From the NCBI GenBank assembly GCA_000310025.1, contig FN649735.1, positions 4,292,209 to 4,356,208 of the forward strand: a stretch of DNA of 64,000 nucleotides, in the 5' to 3' direction. Both the position numbers and the translations under genes were made by a program. This stretch comes from Ectocarpus siliculosus (lineage: Eukaryota; Sar; Phaeophyceae; Ectocarpales; Ectocarpaceae). This document shows positions 24,701 through 34,294 of this stretch, one piece after another. The notes beneath the pieces were generated by a model. That model saw only the letters and a program-made list of their open reading frames with translations, searched no databases and was not told the DNA's origin. Numbering within the stretch: the first letter of the stretch is position 1; the number at the start of each line of letters is the position of its first letter.

Positions 24701-25184
24701 GATGGTGTGTATTTTTTACAGTGTCCCGGTGCTGACCCTTTTTTTTTTTCGTCCGCCAGCTCAACAACCGTCGATGGCCTAGGGGGTACACTGCGCACGC
24801 ACACTTCAATCACCGACTTTCACGCTTGGTGTGTTTTTCTCATTACGCACACGCGCCGTTGGTATTTTGGTATTTTGATCCCTTTGCTCTCGTTGCAGCT
24901 CTTTCATTATTGATTCAGCGTTTGCGACTCTCGACGATCAATCAACATGGTTTTTTCCCTCATTGTGCGCACGCCCGCTGTATCAGTATGTTTCAACATC
25001 TCAATACCCTGCTGTGCGTGTGTGCGTGTTTTTTTTTTTTTTTTAGCATCGACCGCGCTAACCGGCTGACCAATAAAAAGACGTCAGTCTCTGCGGTTGA
25101 AAACACAAAACAGATAGAGATGGATTCGTTGTGTCATACTAAGAAAAATAAAAAAAACAGTTCTAAATGTCATTAACTGGGACC

Positions 25185-25224
<40 letters not shown>

Positions 25225-25517
25225 GTGTGTGCGCGTGTGTTTTCAGGGGTCACGACTCCCGACGACCTTGTTGGCGACGACGAGTACGAGCGAGCCATCG
25301 CAAGCCAGTACGAGCAAGTCATGGACAAGGCGAAGGCCATGAAGGAGGTAGAGCGACGGGAGGCCCTGCTGCAGCTGGGCATAGACCCAGACGAAGGGGA
25401 CAAGGAGGCCAAGACTCGTCCCCGGGTACTGCCAGACCCGCGGGACCGGGAACGGATAGAGGCTCCCGTGCCTCATTGGCTCAGCGGCGAAGCGAGCGAT
25501 CCGCTGCCTGGGTTAGC

Positions 25518-25555
<38 letters not shown>

Positions 25556-28500
25556 TTGGCATCGGTGGGGGTGACGGCGACTGGGGAGGTAGAGACGTCG
25601 GTGGGGGGGAGGGGGGGCACCGGGATCGGCGGCTGCTCGACTTTGATGGCCATGGCGACGACGGCGGCGACTTTGTCCGGTCCGCAGATGGCGGTAGCGT
25701 AAGAGAGGGGTGGGGGGGGTGGGAGGAGGAGGAAGACGACGTGTCTGGACGAGAGTCTCGGAGAAGGGAACACCAATCACCAGAGGGCACCGGCGACCCC
25801 GCTGGGCGAGTTTCGAGCAGGTTGTCGGGGCGCAGCGGCGAGGAAGAAGGCGTGTTCAAGAAAGCGTCGATGCTGGATCTCTTGGAGGGCGACCAGGCGG
25901 ATGGCGGGGTTAGCGGTGGCGAGGCGAAGGAGACAGGTTGGAGCGAGGATGAGGATGGCCGACTGGTGCTTCCGGACAACCTGGAGGGCATGATGGAGGA
26001 GGTCCGGGCGTTGGCGCAGCAAGACCTGGACAGGAGAAAGAATCGACACCCGCACTTGAGGGGGAAAGGGGACGATGATGATGATGATGATGACTGGGAA
26101 GAAGAAGAGGAAGAGGAAGAGGAGGAGGAAGACCAGTGGGGCTTGGAGGAGGAGGAGGCGTTGGGCATTGAGGACGTTGGCGCGACGAGGGAGGAAGAGC
26201 AAGAGGAGGAGTTTGGCTTTGAGGACGTTGGTGCGAAGAGGGACGAGCCGGAAGTGGAGGCGAACGCCGCCTTTGAAGAGATGTTGGCCGAGTCGAGGAC
26301 ACAGACATTGGGGGCCGACCAAGAGCAAGAGCAAGAGCAGATACAGCGGTTCGGCGACGATGATGGCGACGAGGACACCTCTTCTTTCTTGGACGGAGAG
26401 GAGATCGCCGACGTAGAGGACATCGACAGCGTCCACGACGGCAGCTCTTTGATAGACCAGCTCGATCGCCTCCAAACCCAGCAACAAGACGACGAGGAAG
26501 CGGAAGAGGAGTACGAAGACTGGACCCCTCTGATGCACCAAGGGCTCAAGGAGCGGACGGAGGCGCTGATGGGGGTGGTGCAGCTGCTCGAGGCGGACGG
26601 CATGGCGGCGGCCAGGGCCGCAGACGCAGAGAAGGGGTTCCGTGTCGGAGGGGAGGGGGGGGCGGGCCCCGCGGTGCGGCGGATGCTACGGTCGAGGCTG
26701 AAGACTCTGACGGAGTCGCGTCGGTGCAAGGAGGCCATCAAGTTCGTCGATGAGGAGTACCCTAAGGAGGTGAGGGTGCGCGCGATCGAAAGACGGCATG
26801 TGTAATGTGCAATGGGGTTTCTGACGTGTGTTGTAACAAACTGGGTGCGGGGTAAGGAAGGGCCAATCCGGGGGAGGTTGTGTAGGATGGAGTGTGGTTG
26901 AGAAATAAACTAGTGTTTGTTGTACTGGATTAAGTGTGGTATGTTCGTAACCTATTTGTTGTATAGTACAGGATTTATTGTGGTAAGGTAAGATCTTCAC
27001 ATTCGGGAAGAGATTAAAGGCCTGGTGTGAGATACAAGGCCTGATATGTACCTTCTTTTCCTGTTTTACCTCTAGCGGGGGTACCGGGAATTGGGAATGA
27101 CCTGGCTACGTTATGTGATGGATGTGATATTGCTGGTGCTGAAGCGGTAGCAATAGGCCTGACACCTTCGTCTGTAGGGGGGGGGTGGCATGTCTAATTG
27201 GGTTTCCCGTAGTACCGGCAGCGGCCATGGGTGACGGGGTGCATATAACGCAATGGCTCCTTCCCTTGCGAGCGGTGTATACAAGCAGCGTAGCTCTCAG
27301 CAATATTAATGGCTCCAAGCTGCTGCTCTTGGTAGTGCCTGTGGGTTCGTTTGTAGCGCGGGTGCAGCTCTGACTATTGAAACGTGCTAAAATGTACTAT
27401 GCACCTGTCGTTGGGAATGCTGTGCGCCTCTTCACTGCTTGCAGGGAGCGAAGGTCGACGCTGAGGGCGTCCTGCAGGTGGTGGAGATGTACGTCAACAC
27501 CAGAGGGGTGGGCCTAGCGGAAGCTTTCGTCCAGAGGTGGACGGAGGAGAACGGCGTGAAGCCGAACCGTAGGTGAGCGGGGACGATTAACGAGAACGAC
27601 TTTGCACCAGGGCATTTTGGTGCTGATTTTTTACTCTGGTACGTGATTGTGGCTGACGATTATTCGGGTAGTAGAAGGAGTACGGTAGTTTTTTACTTCT
27701 ATTTTTCCCCCCCGAAAAGGCACGGAGCGGAGTCGATTTTCAAAGGTAGAACAAAATCCCCGTCCGCGCGGTTCGTCCAAGTTAACAACCCTAACTTAGA
27801 GTGTTGGACGCTTTTTAGTCGGGTGTCCGCATGACCTTAGGAGTTTGCAACGTGTTAGCCATAGAACCGCACGATGTTGGTGATCGTTTTCTTCCGACCT
27901 CTGTGTCTGCGTTCCTGAGAACCAAGACTTTTTGTCTGTCCTCTGTGTCTTGTTATTCGTGGTGTTAATCTACATTCCTGACACCCAAGACTTTTCGTTT
28001 GTCTTGTAGTCTCTCGTTGTGTACCTACATTCCTGACTGCCAAGAGCTTGTGATTTCTTCTAATGTCTTCTTCTTCATGATGTTAATCTACTCCCCTGAT
28101 CTCCGGCGATGTTTGCCATCGGGGTTGGGTTTTCGTCGTTTGGCAACGACGTTGTAAAACAAGCCGCCCCCCCCGGTGTTTGTGCCCCCCACTCGGTGTT
28201 TGCCATCGGGATTAGGTTTTCGTCGCTTGGCAACGACGTTGTAAAACAAGCCAATTCACTTCGTGAACTCGGCAACCAGGTTACCGTTTTTTTTTTTACC
28301 TCGGTTTTTTTTTTTGGCGGTAACCATAATGGTGGTCGAGTAGATCATGTTGTGCGGGGTGGAGAAACCTCACTCCGCGCAACGGGGGATGATCGCACCA
28401 CGTTGTGTTAAAATGGTCAAGCTTCCTCGAGGCAGTTACACAGTGCTTACAACTGTCTCTGGAAGTGAAAGCACCAGAAAATAAATTAAGTCATACGTAG

Positions 28501-29470
28501 CTGTCATCCGTACGCAAGGAAGTAAGCACAAGATGCCGAACACCCTTAGCAGGATGGCAGCTCACCCTTCATGCGACTCGCCAAATACCTCACGGCGCTT
28601 CGCGCTTGGTGATGTGAGAGCCTGGTCCGGTGAGAACCCGGCGTGCTCCGTCCCGGCTTTGTAGGGATGCGAGGTCAATGGTCAAACGACTACGGCATGC
28701 ACGACTATGAGTACACCCCCCCCCCCCCCGGGGTGGTCCCCCCGGAATTGAAAAAAAACCCGGGATTTCCCGGGGACCCACCGCTGCCCCCTGGAACCGG
28801 TTATAACCGGTACCCCGTTATCGACATCACTGGTAAAATATCAAGGCACAGGATTTGTCGAGGTATCAGTGGCAAAGGGGGCGGTTCAGTACTACACGCA
28901 TTGGACGGGTGTACGTGGGAGCATGAAGTAGAGTTGGAGCAATATGGGGACGTGGTACTTAAGTATTGGAATCAGCAGCCGGAACAATCGGCCGGAGGGA
29001 ACATGAGGTATCGGAGGTACCTACCGTATTCAGCGTGCAGAGAGGACGATTGCGAGTAGAGAAGGAGAAAGACACGTGAAGAAGGATTACAAACAAACTT
29101 TGTTGTGACACACGGGGTAGGCCGAGTCTTCGAAGTAGGGCGATGATTGGTGCATATTTATATTTTAAGACGGCAAAGGCTGCGTGGCAGTTTGCGAAGG
29201 TGGTGCAGGTGACCCCGGATCCGAGGTGGGAAGAAGGCATCATGCATACTATCAAGCTGGTGGACATCGGCAAAAACATCAATGTGGCGCTTCTGGAGAA
29301 GATTTTGAAGACGGACAACTTGGTACAAGATCCAGGAACGTGGTGCTGGCATGCACACCGAACGGCGAAAAGTGTGAAGAAGTACATGTTTGAGTTGGAG
29401 GATATGCAGTGTTGTGAAAATTGAAGTGCGTAGGACTGCGGAAAAGTGTGCCAAGTGATGCCACAGACTA

Positions 29471-29548
<78 letters not shown>

Positions 29549-32493
29549 GGAGAGAAAGTGAAGCGGTGCAATTGGATAGATACAGGGAAGCGGCGCAATT
29601 AGCTCGTGTCAGCTGATGTTGCGTGCCCCCCTTTTTCAGCGTTCGAATTCCCTGCTGTTCCCGGCCCACGAACAGAAGGCCTAAGAAACACACTTTGATC
29701 GCACGCATCTTCGAGACGCGTTCACACACGACCCCACCGGCACATCGACACACATGTCCACACGCGCGAATAGGCCACCGCCGGCCGATTGCACGTCGTT
29801 GTTTGTCTTCTGTAATACGGTCAACGACGCTGTGTACAGTAGTATTGAAGATGCTGCCGTAGCCTATCTAAACCGAAACACTCTATCTACCGTATACAGG
29901 TGAACGGTAGAGAGTTTATGTACGTTTGTTGTGCAGTGTGCCACTACAAGTATACATGGTTGCCTGTCTTTCACAGGTGAACGGTAGATATATACAAATT
30001 GATCCAGTTTTAGTCTAGTCGTCATACCACGATGTATGTATGCACATTTCGTGGATACCAACAAGCATTTAGTGGAATATTCATACTTCCTTGAAGTTAA
30101 TCAGAAGTTAGTAGGTTAGAGCGTTAGAGCGTGAAGGCGTCACTTTTTCGTGGAATTCTTTGTTGGTCGGCATAGTGCATAGTCTGTGGCAAGGTTCCAA
30201 TAGTACCCAGGTAGGTCTGCTTCTGTAAAAAGTTGGACAGGGGTTGTTTTTATTTATTTATTTATTTATTTATTTATTAATTTATTGTTGTTGCTGTTGT
30301 TAGTTGTTAGTTGTTGTTGTTGTTGTTGTTGTGTTCACATTATTAAAAAACCGTTCGGATCTCTCTCTACCCAGTACCTTCGTATGACCGTGCTGTTCCA
30401 ACACTCGATGCGGTCGATTCCAGTGGTCACAGGTAAACTTACCCTAAAAAGGTACACTCAAATAAACTGGACCTTTTTTTTAATATGACACAACGAATCG
30501 TTTGTTTGTCGTTGTACGCCACAGCTTTCTTATCTAAAACAATTTCGCTTGTGCTGTAAGCTTTCGAACATCACATGCATTGCATGCACATCGTGAAGTA
30601 CAGGTTTGTTTTTGTCTTCTTCTTCTGTAATATTGCCAACGACATGCTGTGGTTTGAAGGTGCTGCTGTAGCCTCTACACTACTACAGTACCATATATAT
30701 ATATATTCCGGCTAGTATTTGTGGGGAGAGAGATGGATTTGTAAGAGTTGACGCCGGCCTTTGCAGCTAACGTGGCCGGAGAGACGATGAGCGTTTCGTG
30801 CGTCTCTCTCCCCAACACGTAGCCTAGAAACCGAAGAAATAATGAAGCAATTCGAAAGAAAACAAAATAAAAGGAAGGTTTGTTCGTCGAAGCAGATAGA
30901 ATAAACTGGTGTTTATTTTGTAACAGTCGAATTAGAATTTGGCTTCATTTTCTACCGATAACCCAGGGTCACGGTGTTTGGAATTATTAGTCTATAGTTG
31001 GGGGTGTCATTCCGTGATCGAGTCCACGCAGGGGCTGTAGCAAAGTCGGGTAACGTGTGACAGCTACAGAGCGCGTGAAGCAACGGAAGGACAGCAGCAG
31101 CCGCCTAACGCAGTAGCGGCGGCAGTTNNNNNNNNNNNNNNNNNNNNNNNNNNNNNNNNNNNNNNNNNNNNNNNNNNNNNNNNNNNNNNNNNNNNNNNNN
31201 NNNNNNNNNNNNNNNNNNNNNNNNNNNGGAAACCATTAATGGTGGTCGAGTAGATTCTGTTGTGCGGGGTCGAGAACCCTCACTCCGCGCAAAAGGGATA
31301 ATCGCACGTTGTGTTAATTGGTCAAGCACCCTGGAGGCAGTTACACAGCGCTTATAACTGTCTCTGGAAGTGAAAGTACCAGAAAATAAATTAAGTCATA
31401 TGCAGCTGTCATCCGTATGCAAGGAAGTAAGCACAAGATGCCGAACACCCTTAGCAGGATGCGGCGCACCCTTCATGAGACTCGCCGAATACCTCACGGC
31501 ACTTCGCGCTTGGTGGTGTGAGAGCCTGACCCGGTGAGAACCCGGCGTGCTCCGTCCCGGCTTTGTAGGGATGCGAGGTCAATGGTCTAACGACTACGGC
31601 AAGCACGACTATGAGTACACCCCCCCCCCCTGACCACCAAGGTTTTTTGTTTGTCGTCCAATGTGTTGTTGTTTTCGTGTGGTGTTTCTCCCGGTGTCTA
31701 GAATCCTGGCCGCGATTCTGAACGCGAGGGCTCGGCGAGCGGTGGCTTGGAGACACGAGATCCCCCATGTGAGAAGGGTGCTCGACACGATGCAGCAGCT
31801 CAGGATCAAGCCCCACGAAAACGAGCTCCGGTTCGTGAGGCAGCTGGTCGACAGGGGAAAGTTCGAGCATTCCTGGCTGCCGGTCGACCCCAACGCCAAC
31901 CTCAAGAGGGTGAGGAGGAGCTAAATAGGGCAGCGTAGGAGGAGCACGTGGTTGTCCTTGAGGGGTCTCATATGATACGCGGAATCGTTGTCTTGTTGTT
32001 GGAGATGATTTGTCGGAGGTGAGGCTCAAAGGCGACACCATCTCCCGTTTGAACTGGGAAAGTTTCCCTCCTCCAAATCAAGCCTATTTTCTGTGGTTCG
32101 CTCCGTGTCTGACTGTTCTATCTCTCGTCGCGGTGTTAGTCGGAGCGTCCCCCCCCCCCCCGCTCCTTTCCTCTCCTGACCAAAACGCCTGTTGACGGTG
32201 TCCAAACCTTGACCTATCCGTTGCCTAGCTGTATAAAGAATGCCCTGTTGGTATCCGTGACCCTCAGTAACCTACTCAGAGTAGTTGGTATCGCCGCGCT
32301 TCCTTCTTACGAAAATCCCGTTTTTGCCTATGAACGTTGCTCGCCTTGCTTTTTTTTTCGCTCTCCCTCACAGATGAAAGTCGAGATGAAGAAGTCGAGG
32401 GCCGTCAGGAAATCGTACTACAAGGTAGTCAGCAAGATCACGAACGCGAAGTTCATGCAAGGAACCGGTCGCGGCAAGAGCAGGATAGAGTAA
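18702..32493 (+). CDS. Large PPR-repeat organelle RNA-binding protein (1,298 aa, 12 exons)
   Basis: Exons, all phases consistent: 18702-19019, 19271-19377, 19703-20339, 20955-21154, 21715-21925, 22705-22824, 23636-23784, 24411-24586, 25247-26769, 27445-27572, 31702-31909, 32374-32493 (TAA). Residues 1-75 are an Arg-rich presequence with ARDISSTA, like the neighbouring ferredoxin. Residues about 297-540 contain helical pairs of PPR type, for example FLVRTLGAHGRFEEARS, MREQGHPWDVATYTSLI, MVIWGVQPDAMAYNTMM and LGVTPEVDTYRALLLAY. The 1,523-nt exon 9 adds a polyglutamine run (about residue 730) and long Asp/Glu runs (about 914 on). A further helical segment (LDTMQQLRIKPHENELRFV) near the C-terminus resembles another PPR unit, and the tail is basic. 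The PPR family binds organellar RNA for processing, stability or translation; the target is unknown. The intron between exons 10 and 11 is 4.1 kb and full of repeats and a gap. Confidence 0.88.
20838..20895 (+). repeat. Imperfect CTG/CGG trinucleotide repeat in PPR intron 3
   Basis: A run of about 19 triplets of CTG, CGG, CTA and TGG type lies about 60 bp before exon 20955-21154. It opens spurious frames on both strands. It is non-coding in the gene model. Confidence 0.6.
21490..21678 (+). repeat. Degenerate tandem repeat GGTACATAGTCYAAACAGG in PPR intron 4
   Basis: About nine copies of a 17-25 bp unit, such as GTACATAGTCCAAGCAGG, follow one another with small indels up to about 35 bp before exon 21715-21925. 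It lies entirely within the intron. Confidence 0.75.
22838..23045 (+). repeat. About 40-bp tandem repeat in PPR intron 6
   Basis: Five to six imperfect units of the type GGTATGGCACTGCCGTGTGT + CCCGGTACGCTTTTGGT begin about 15 bp after the exon 6 donor (22825). The array keeps frames open, so it produces protein-like but repetitive spurious translations. Confidence 0.75.
23796..24057 (+). repeat. Four tandem copies of a about 63-bp unit in PPR intron 7
   Basis: Each unit begins GCTGATTGGTTGATCGATTG or a close variant and ends near GGTAGTCGAGGTG. The array starts directly behind the exon 7 donor at 23785. The units diverge progressively from left to right. Confidence 0.75.
24244..24410 (+). 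repeat. Tandem duplication that includes the exon 8 splice acceptor
   Basis: The blocks 24244-24312 and 24331-24410 both start CGCACCGGCAGACC and end GTGCTTTTCGTCAG. The second copy's AG is the acceptor that fits the reading frame of exon 8 (24411). Using the first copy's AG would add 98 nt and shift the frame. A C-run of about 11 separates the copies. Confidence 0.7.
25045..25184 (+). repeat. Copy of dispersed repeat 'R1' in PPR intron 8
   Basis: The block begins AGCATCGACCGCGCTAACCG after a T-run and ends ATGTCATTAACTGGGACC, with the same two ends as the copy at 3550-3649. Internal sequence is longer here. It directly precedes the GT repeat and exon 9. Confidence 0.7.
25186..25240 (+). repeat. 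(GT)n microsatellite immediately before exon 9 acceptor
   Basis: About 27 GT dinucleotides with a few GC interruptions run into the acceptor TTTTCAG at 25246. The repeat occupies the place of the usual polypyrimidine tract, with only TTTTC between it and the exon. Confidence 0.85.
28318..28729 (+). mobile_element. Poly(C)-tailed dispersed repeat, copy 1 (PPR intron 10)
   Basis: About 410 bp are closely similar to 31228-31630 and, over the last about 165 bp, to 49941-50110. All three end GACTATGAGTACAC followed by 10-15 Cs. The shared 3' end, different 5' limits and homopolymer tail resemble 5'-truncated retroposons (SINE or LINE 3' ends). No frame of note is present. The family is not one I recognise. 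Confidence 0.7.
28740..29424 (+). pseudogene. Retroelement-like remnant with a chromodomain-like segment (PPR intron 10)
   Basis: Directly after the poly(C) tail a frame to 29059 contains VLHALDGCTWEHEVELEQYG and then DVVLKYWNQQ, which resembles the end of a chromodomain (TWE...L......YW) as found C-terminal to Ty3/gypsy integrases. A second frame, 29143-29424 (94 codons, stop TGA), reads like a globular protein (AAWQFAKVVQVTPDPRWEEG; VKKYMFELEDMQCCEN). The two frames are separated by stops. No integrase or reverse transcriptase motif is present. I infer a decayed element fragment inside the intron; the chromodomain match is by eye. Confidence 0.35.
29471..29548 (+). repeat. (AG)n microsatellite in PPR intron 10
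   Basis: An uninterrupted run of about 37 AG dinucleotides. It generates long spurious Ser/Leu frames on the minus strand. Confidence 0.95.
30249..30335 (+). repeat. (TTTA)n followed by (TTG)n microsatellites in PPR intron 10
   Basis: About eight TTTA units are followed by about fifteen imperfect TTG/TGT units. The surroundings (29560-31127) show no coding signal. Confidence 0.8.
31128..31227. other. 100-N scaffold gap in PPR intron 10
   Basis: Exactly 100 Ns mark a gap of unknown size. The right edge coincides with the start of repeat copy 2 of the poly(C)-tailed family, a close relative of copy 1 at 28318, so the repeat probably caused the break in assembly. Confidence 0.95.
31228..31630 (+). 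mobile_element. Poly(C)-tailed dispersed repeat, copy 2 (PPR intron 10)
   Basis: About 400 bp match 28318-28729 with scattered substitutions and small indels, and end in 10 Cs at 31621-31630. Its 5' limit is the scaffold gap. It stops 71 bp before exon 31702-31909. Confidence 0.75.
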
Positions 32494-33574
32494 GGCAGCT
32501 ACGGGTAGGATTAGCTAGAATAGCTGTACTCCAACCCAAGCACCAACCCAAGCACCAGCAGTGGCTGTACGCCAGCCCCAGGATCGCCCTTGAGCCTAAG
32601 AAGCCCTTTCGCGCCTTAGGATACGCCTCTCCTCTCACGACGGGATTGAGTCACGTTGTATTGAAAGCAAACAGTGTTCTTTTTTTTTGTGTGTGTACAG
32701 TAGGTTGGGAGATTCTCTGCATCGTTGATTCCGTCCCGCGGGCGCTCTGAACGTTGGGACGACCTGAGTATTGTGCCGCATGGCGAAGTAATATGAACCA
32801 CAATGCGGCAAGGACGAACTTGTCAGGTGCAACGTCCGGAAATTCAAGTGCCGTCCCTGTTTAGTATAACGTGTGTTTTTAATGCTTAGGTTCCTCGAAA
32901 TACTCTGATGCGGAGGTGCATTGACTGCATTCCGAACTTATTTCTGCTGTGCATTCGAAATAGAAGTTCAAAGGCTTTACGGCTGTAACTGCTGTAGTGG
33001 AGACACTCTGACTCCGCGGGATGTTTGGTTGTCCGCGAAACGCGCTATTTTTCTGTAGACTTTGTAGCCCCCCCCTGTGGACTTGTGAGCAAGGCACGGC
33101 AATAGTACGCCCTCGAAGACAGGGTTATGCAAACAAAATGCATCACGACTGACAAAGTTGAAATTCTACCTGTGGAGTTGGGAACGAATGCATAACTCTC
33201 CGGCGAGCAAATTAAGTGCATCAAGCCGCATGCGTTTAGAATCAAGCCTTTCAACGATCCTTAGCAGGACAGAATTGCTTGACGCACTTTTCCAGGGTCA
33301 ATGAGTTCCCATGCTCCGTATACATGTCGTGTCTTTGTGAGGAGTCCCTCCCCGCTTCCGTTCTCAACGCTGAAGCATCCACCAACAGTAGTGACAGCTT
33401 GGGACTACAAGAGCAATGCCAAACGTCATCGTCGGAATGCTTTGAACAATCCCAACTGAAACGGGGTGAGGAACCACCGTACGGTTGCAACCCTGATCTT
33501 TGGATAAACCATCGCGAGCCGATGCCGCACGCTCAAGTCGAAGGACGAAACACCACCACGAACAGAAGCCATTA
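32494..33574. other. No supportable gene; 3' flank of the PPR gene
   Basis: Short frames only. The part next to the PPR stop codon is probably 3' UTR. No canonical poly(A) signal was singled out. Confidence 0.4.
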
Positions 33575-33719
33575 CAGTGGGGGGCCCTCTATAGTGCCAG
33601 TGTTTTCAGCTCGCACACACTGAAATACAAAGTTATTCTGTACTCTGAATAGTGACGGTGCCCGGAATAGTGCCGGCAAAGTCTCGGGACGCACCCCAGC
33701 ACTAAAGAGGGCCCCCCGC
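33575..33719. mobile_element. About 145-bp MITE with inverted ends and TA flanks
   Basis: The left end CAGTGGGGGGCCCTCTATAG matches the reverse complement of the right end (AGCGGGGGGCCCTCTTTAG...). Each end is bordered by TA (33573-33574 and 33720-33721). The interior holds CCCGGAATAGTGCCGG, which resembles motifs of the small repeats at 7443, 40061 and 57231. It carries no coding capacity. The size and structure fit a miniature inverted-repeat element of Tc1/mariner type. Confidence 0.65.
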
Positions 33720-33721
33720 TT

Positions 33722-34294
33722 ATCTCATCAACCAATCAAAATCAATCGTCGCCCGGCGATCACCATGATCATGATCATCTCGACCAGATAGACACGGTGC
33801 GGTATGTACAGGATTCACTGCCTTCGGGGGTCGCCCTTTCTTCCTGCCCGGAAACGCGTTCCCGTCTTCTTCCTTTTTTGGAAAGTCGTCTCGTTGGAGG
33901 CGTCGCAAGCAAACGTGCGCGACCGCCCCAAAAATGCGTTTGTTTACCGCGTGTGTCCAGAATGGCGTGCTGCCTTGCTTTCGTGGGCCAACGGGAGACT
34001 ACGTTAATCGCCGAAGTACACCATTAGTACCCAGCTCGCTACTACGAATCGTGAATGTCGGGTCGAGTTTTCTTAATTCGCCCTCCACCGTCGACGGTAG
34101 ACTACTGTACCATATTCGATGTGTGCAGTGTACTGTAGGATCCACCGCTGAGCTAGACATGTTCCTTACCCCCAATTCCTTATTCTTACGGGAAATTTGA
34201 GCCTGTTCTCTTCTTTCAGCTTCTTTTCTGACCAGCTGGCCGATCCTGTACACACATATGGATGTGTCGATGGCCCTGGTGTACCCTAAAACCC
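33722..34294. other. No supportable gene; 3' flank of the large minus-strand gene
   Basis: No coding signal was recognised on either strand. It probably holds the 3' UTR of the gene whose stop codon is at 34295-34297. Confidence 0.4.

Noticed and set aside
25473-26741. 422-codon Ser/Pro/Cys-rich minus-strand frame
   Set aside because: It is the antisense shadow of PPR exon 9. The plus frame is joined in phase to eleven other exons.
28959-29753. 264-codon minus-strand frame rich in Leu-Ser repeats
   Set aside because: Its length comes from the (AG)n microsatellite read as alternating Leu/Ser; no motif is present.
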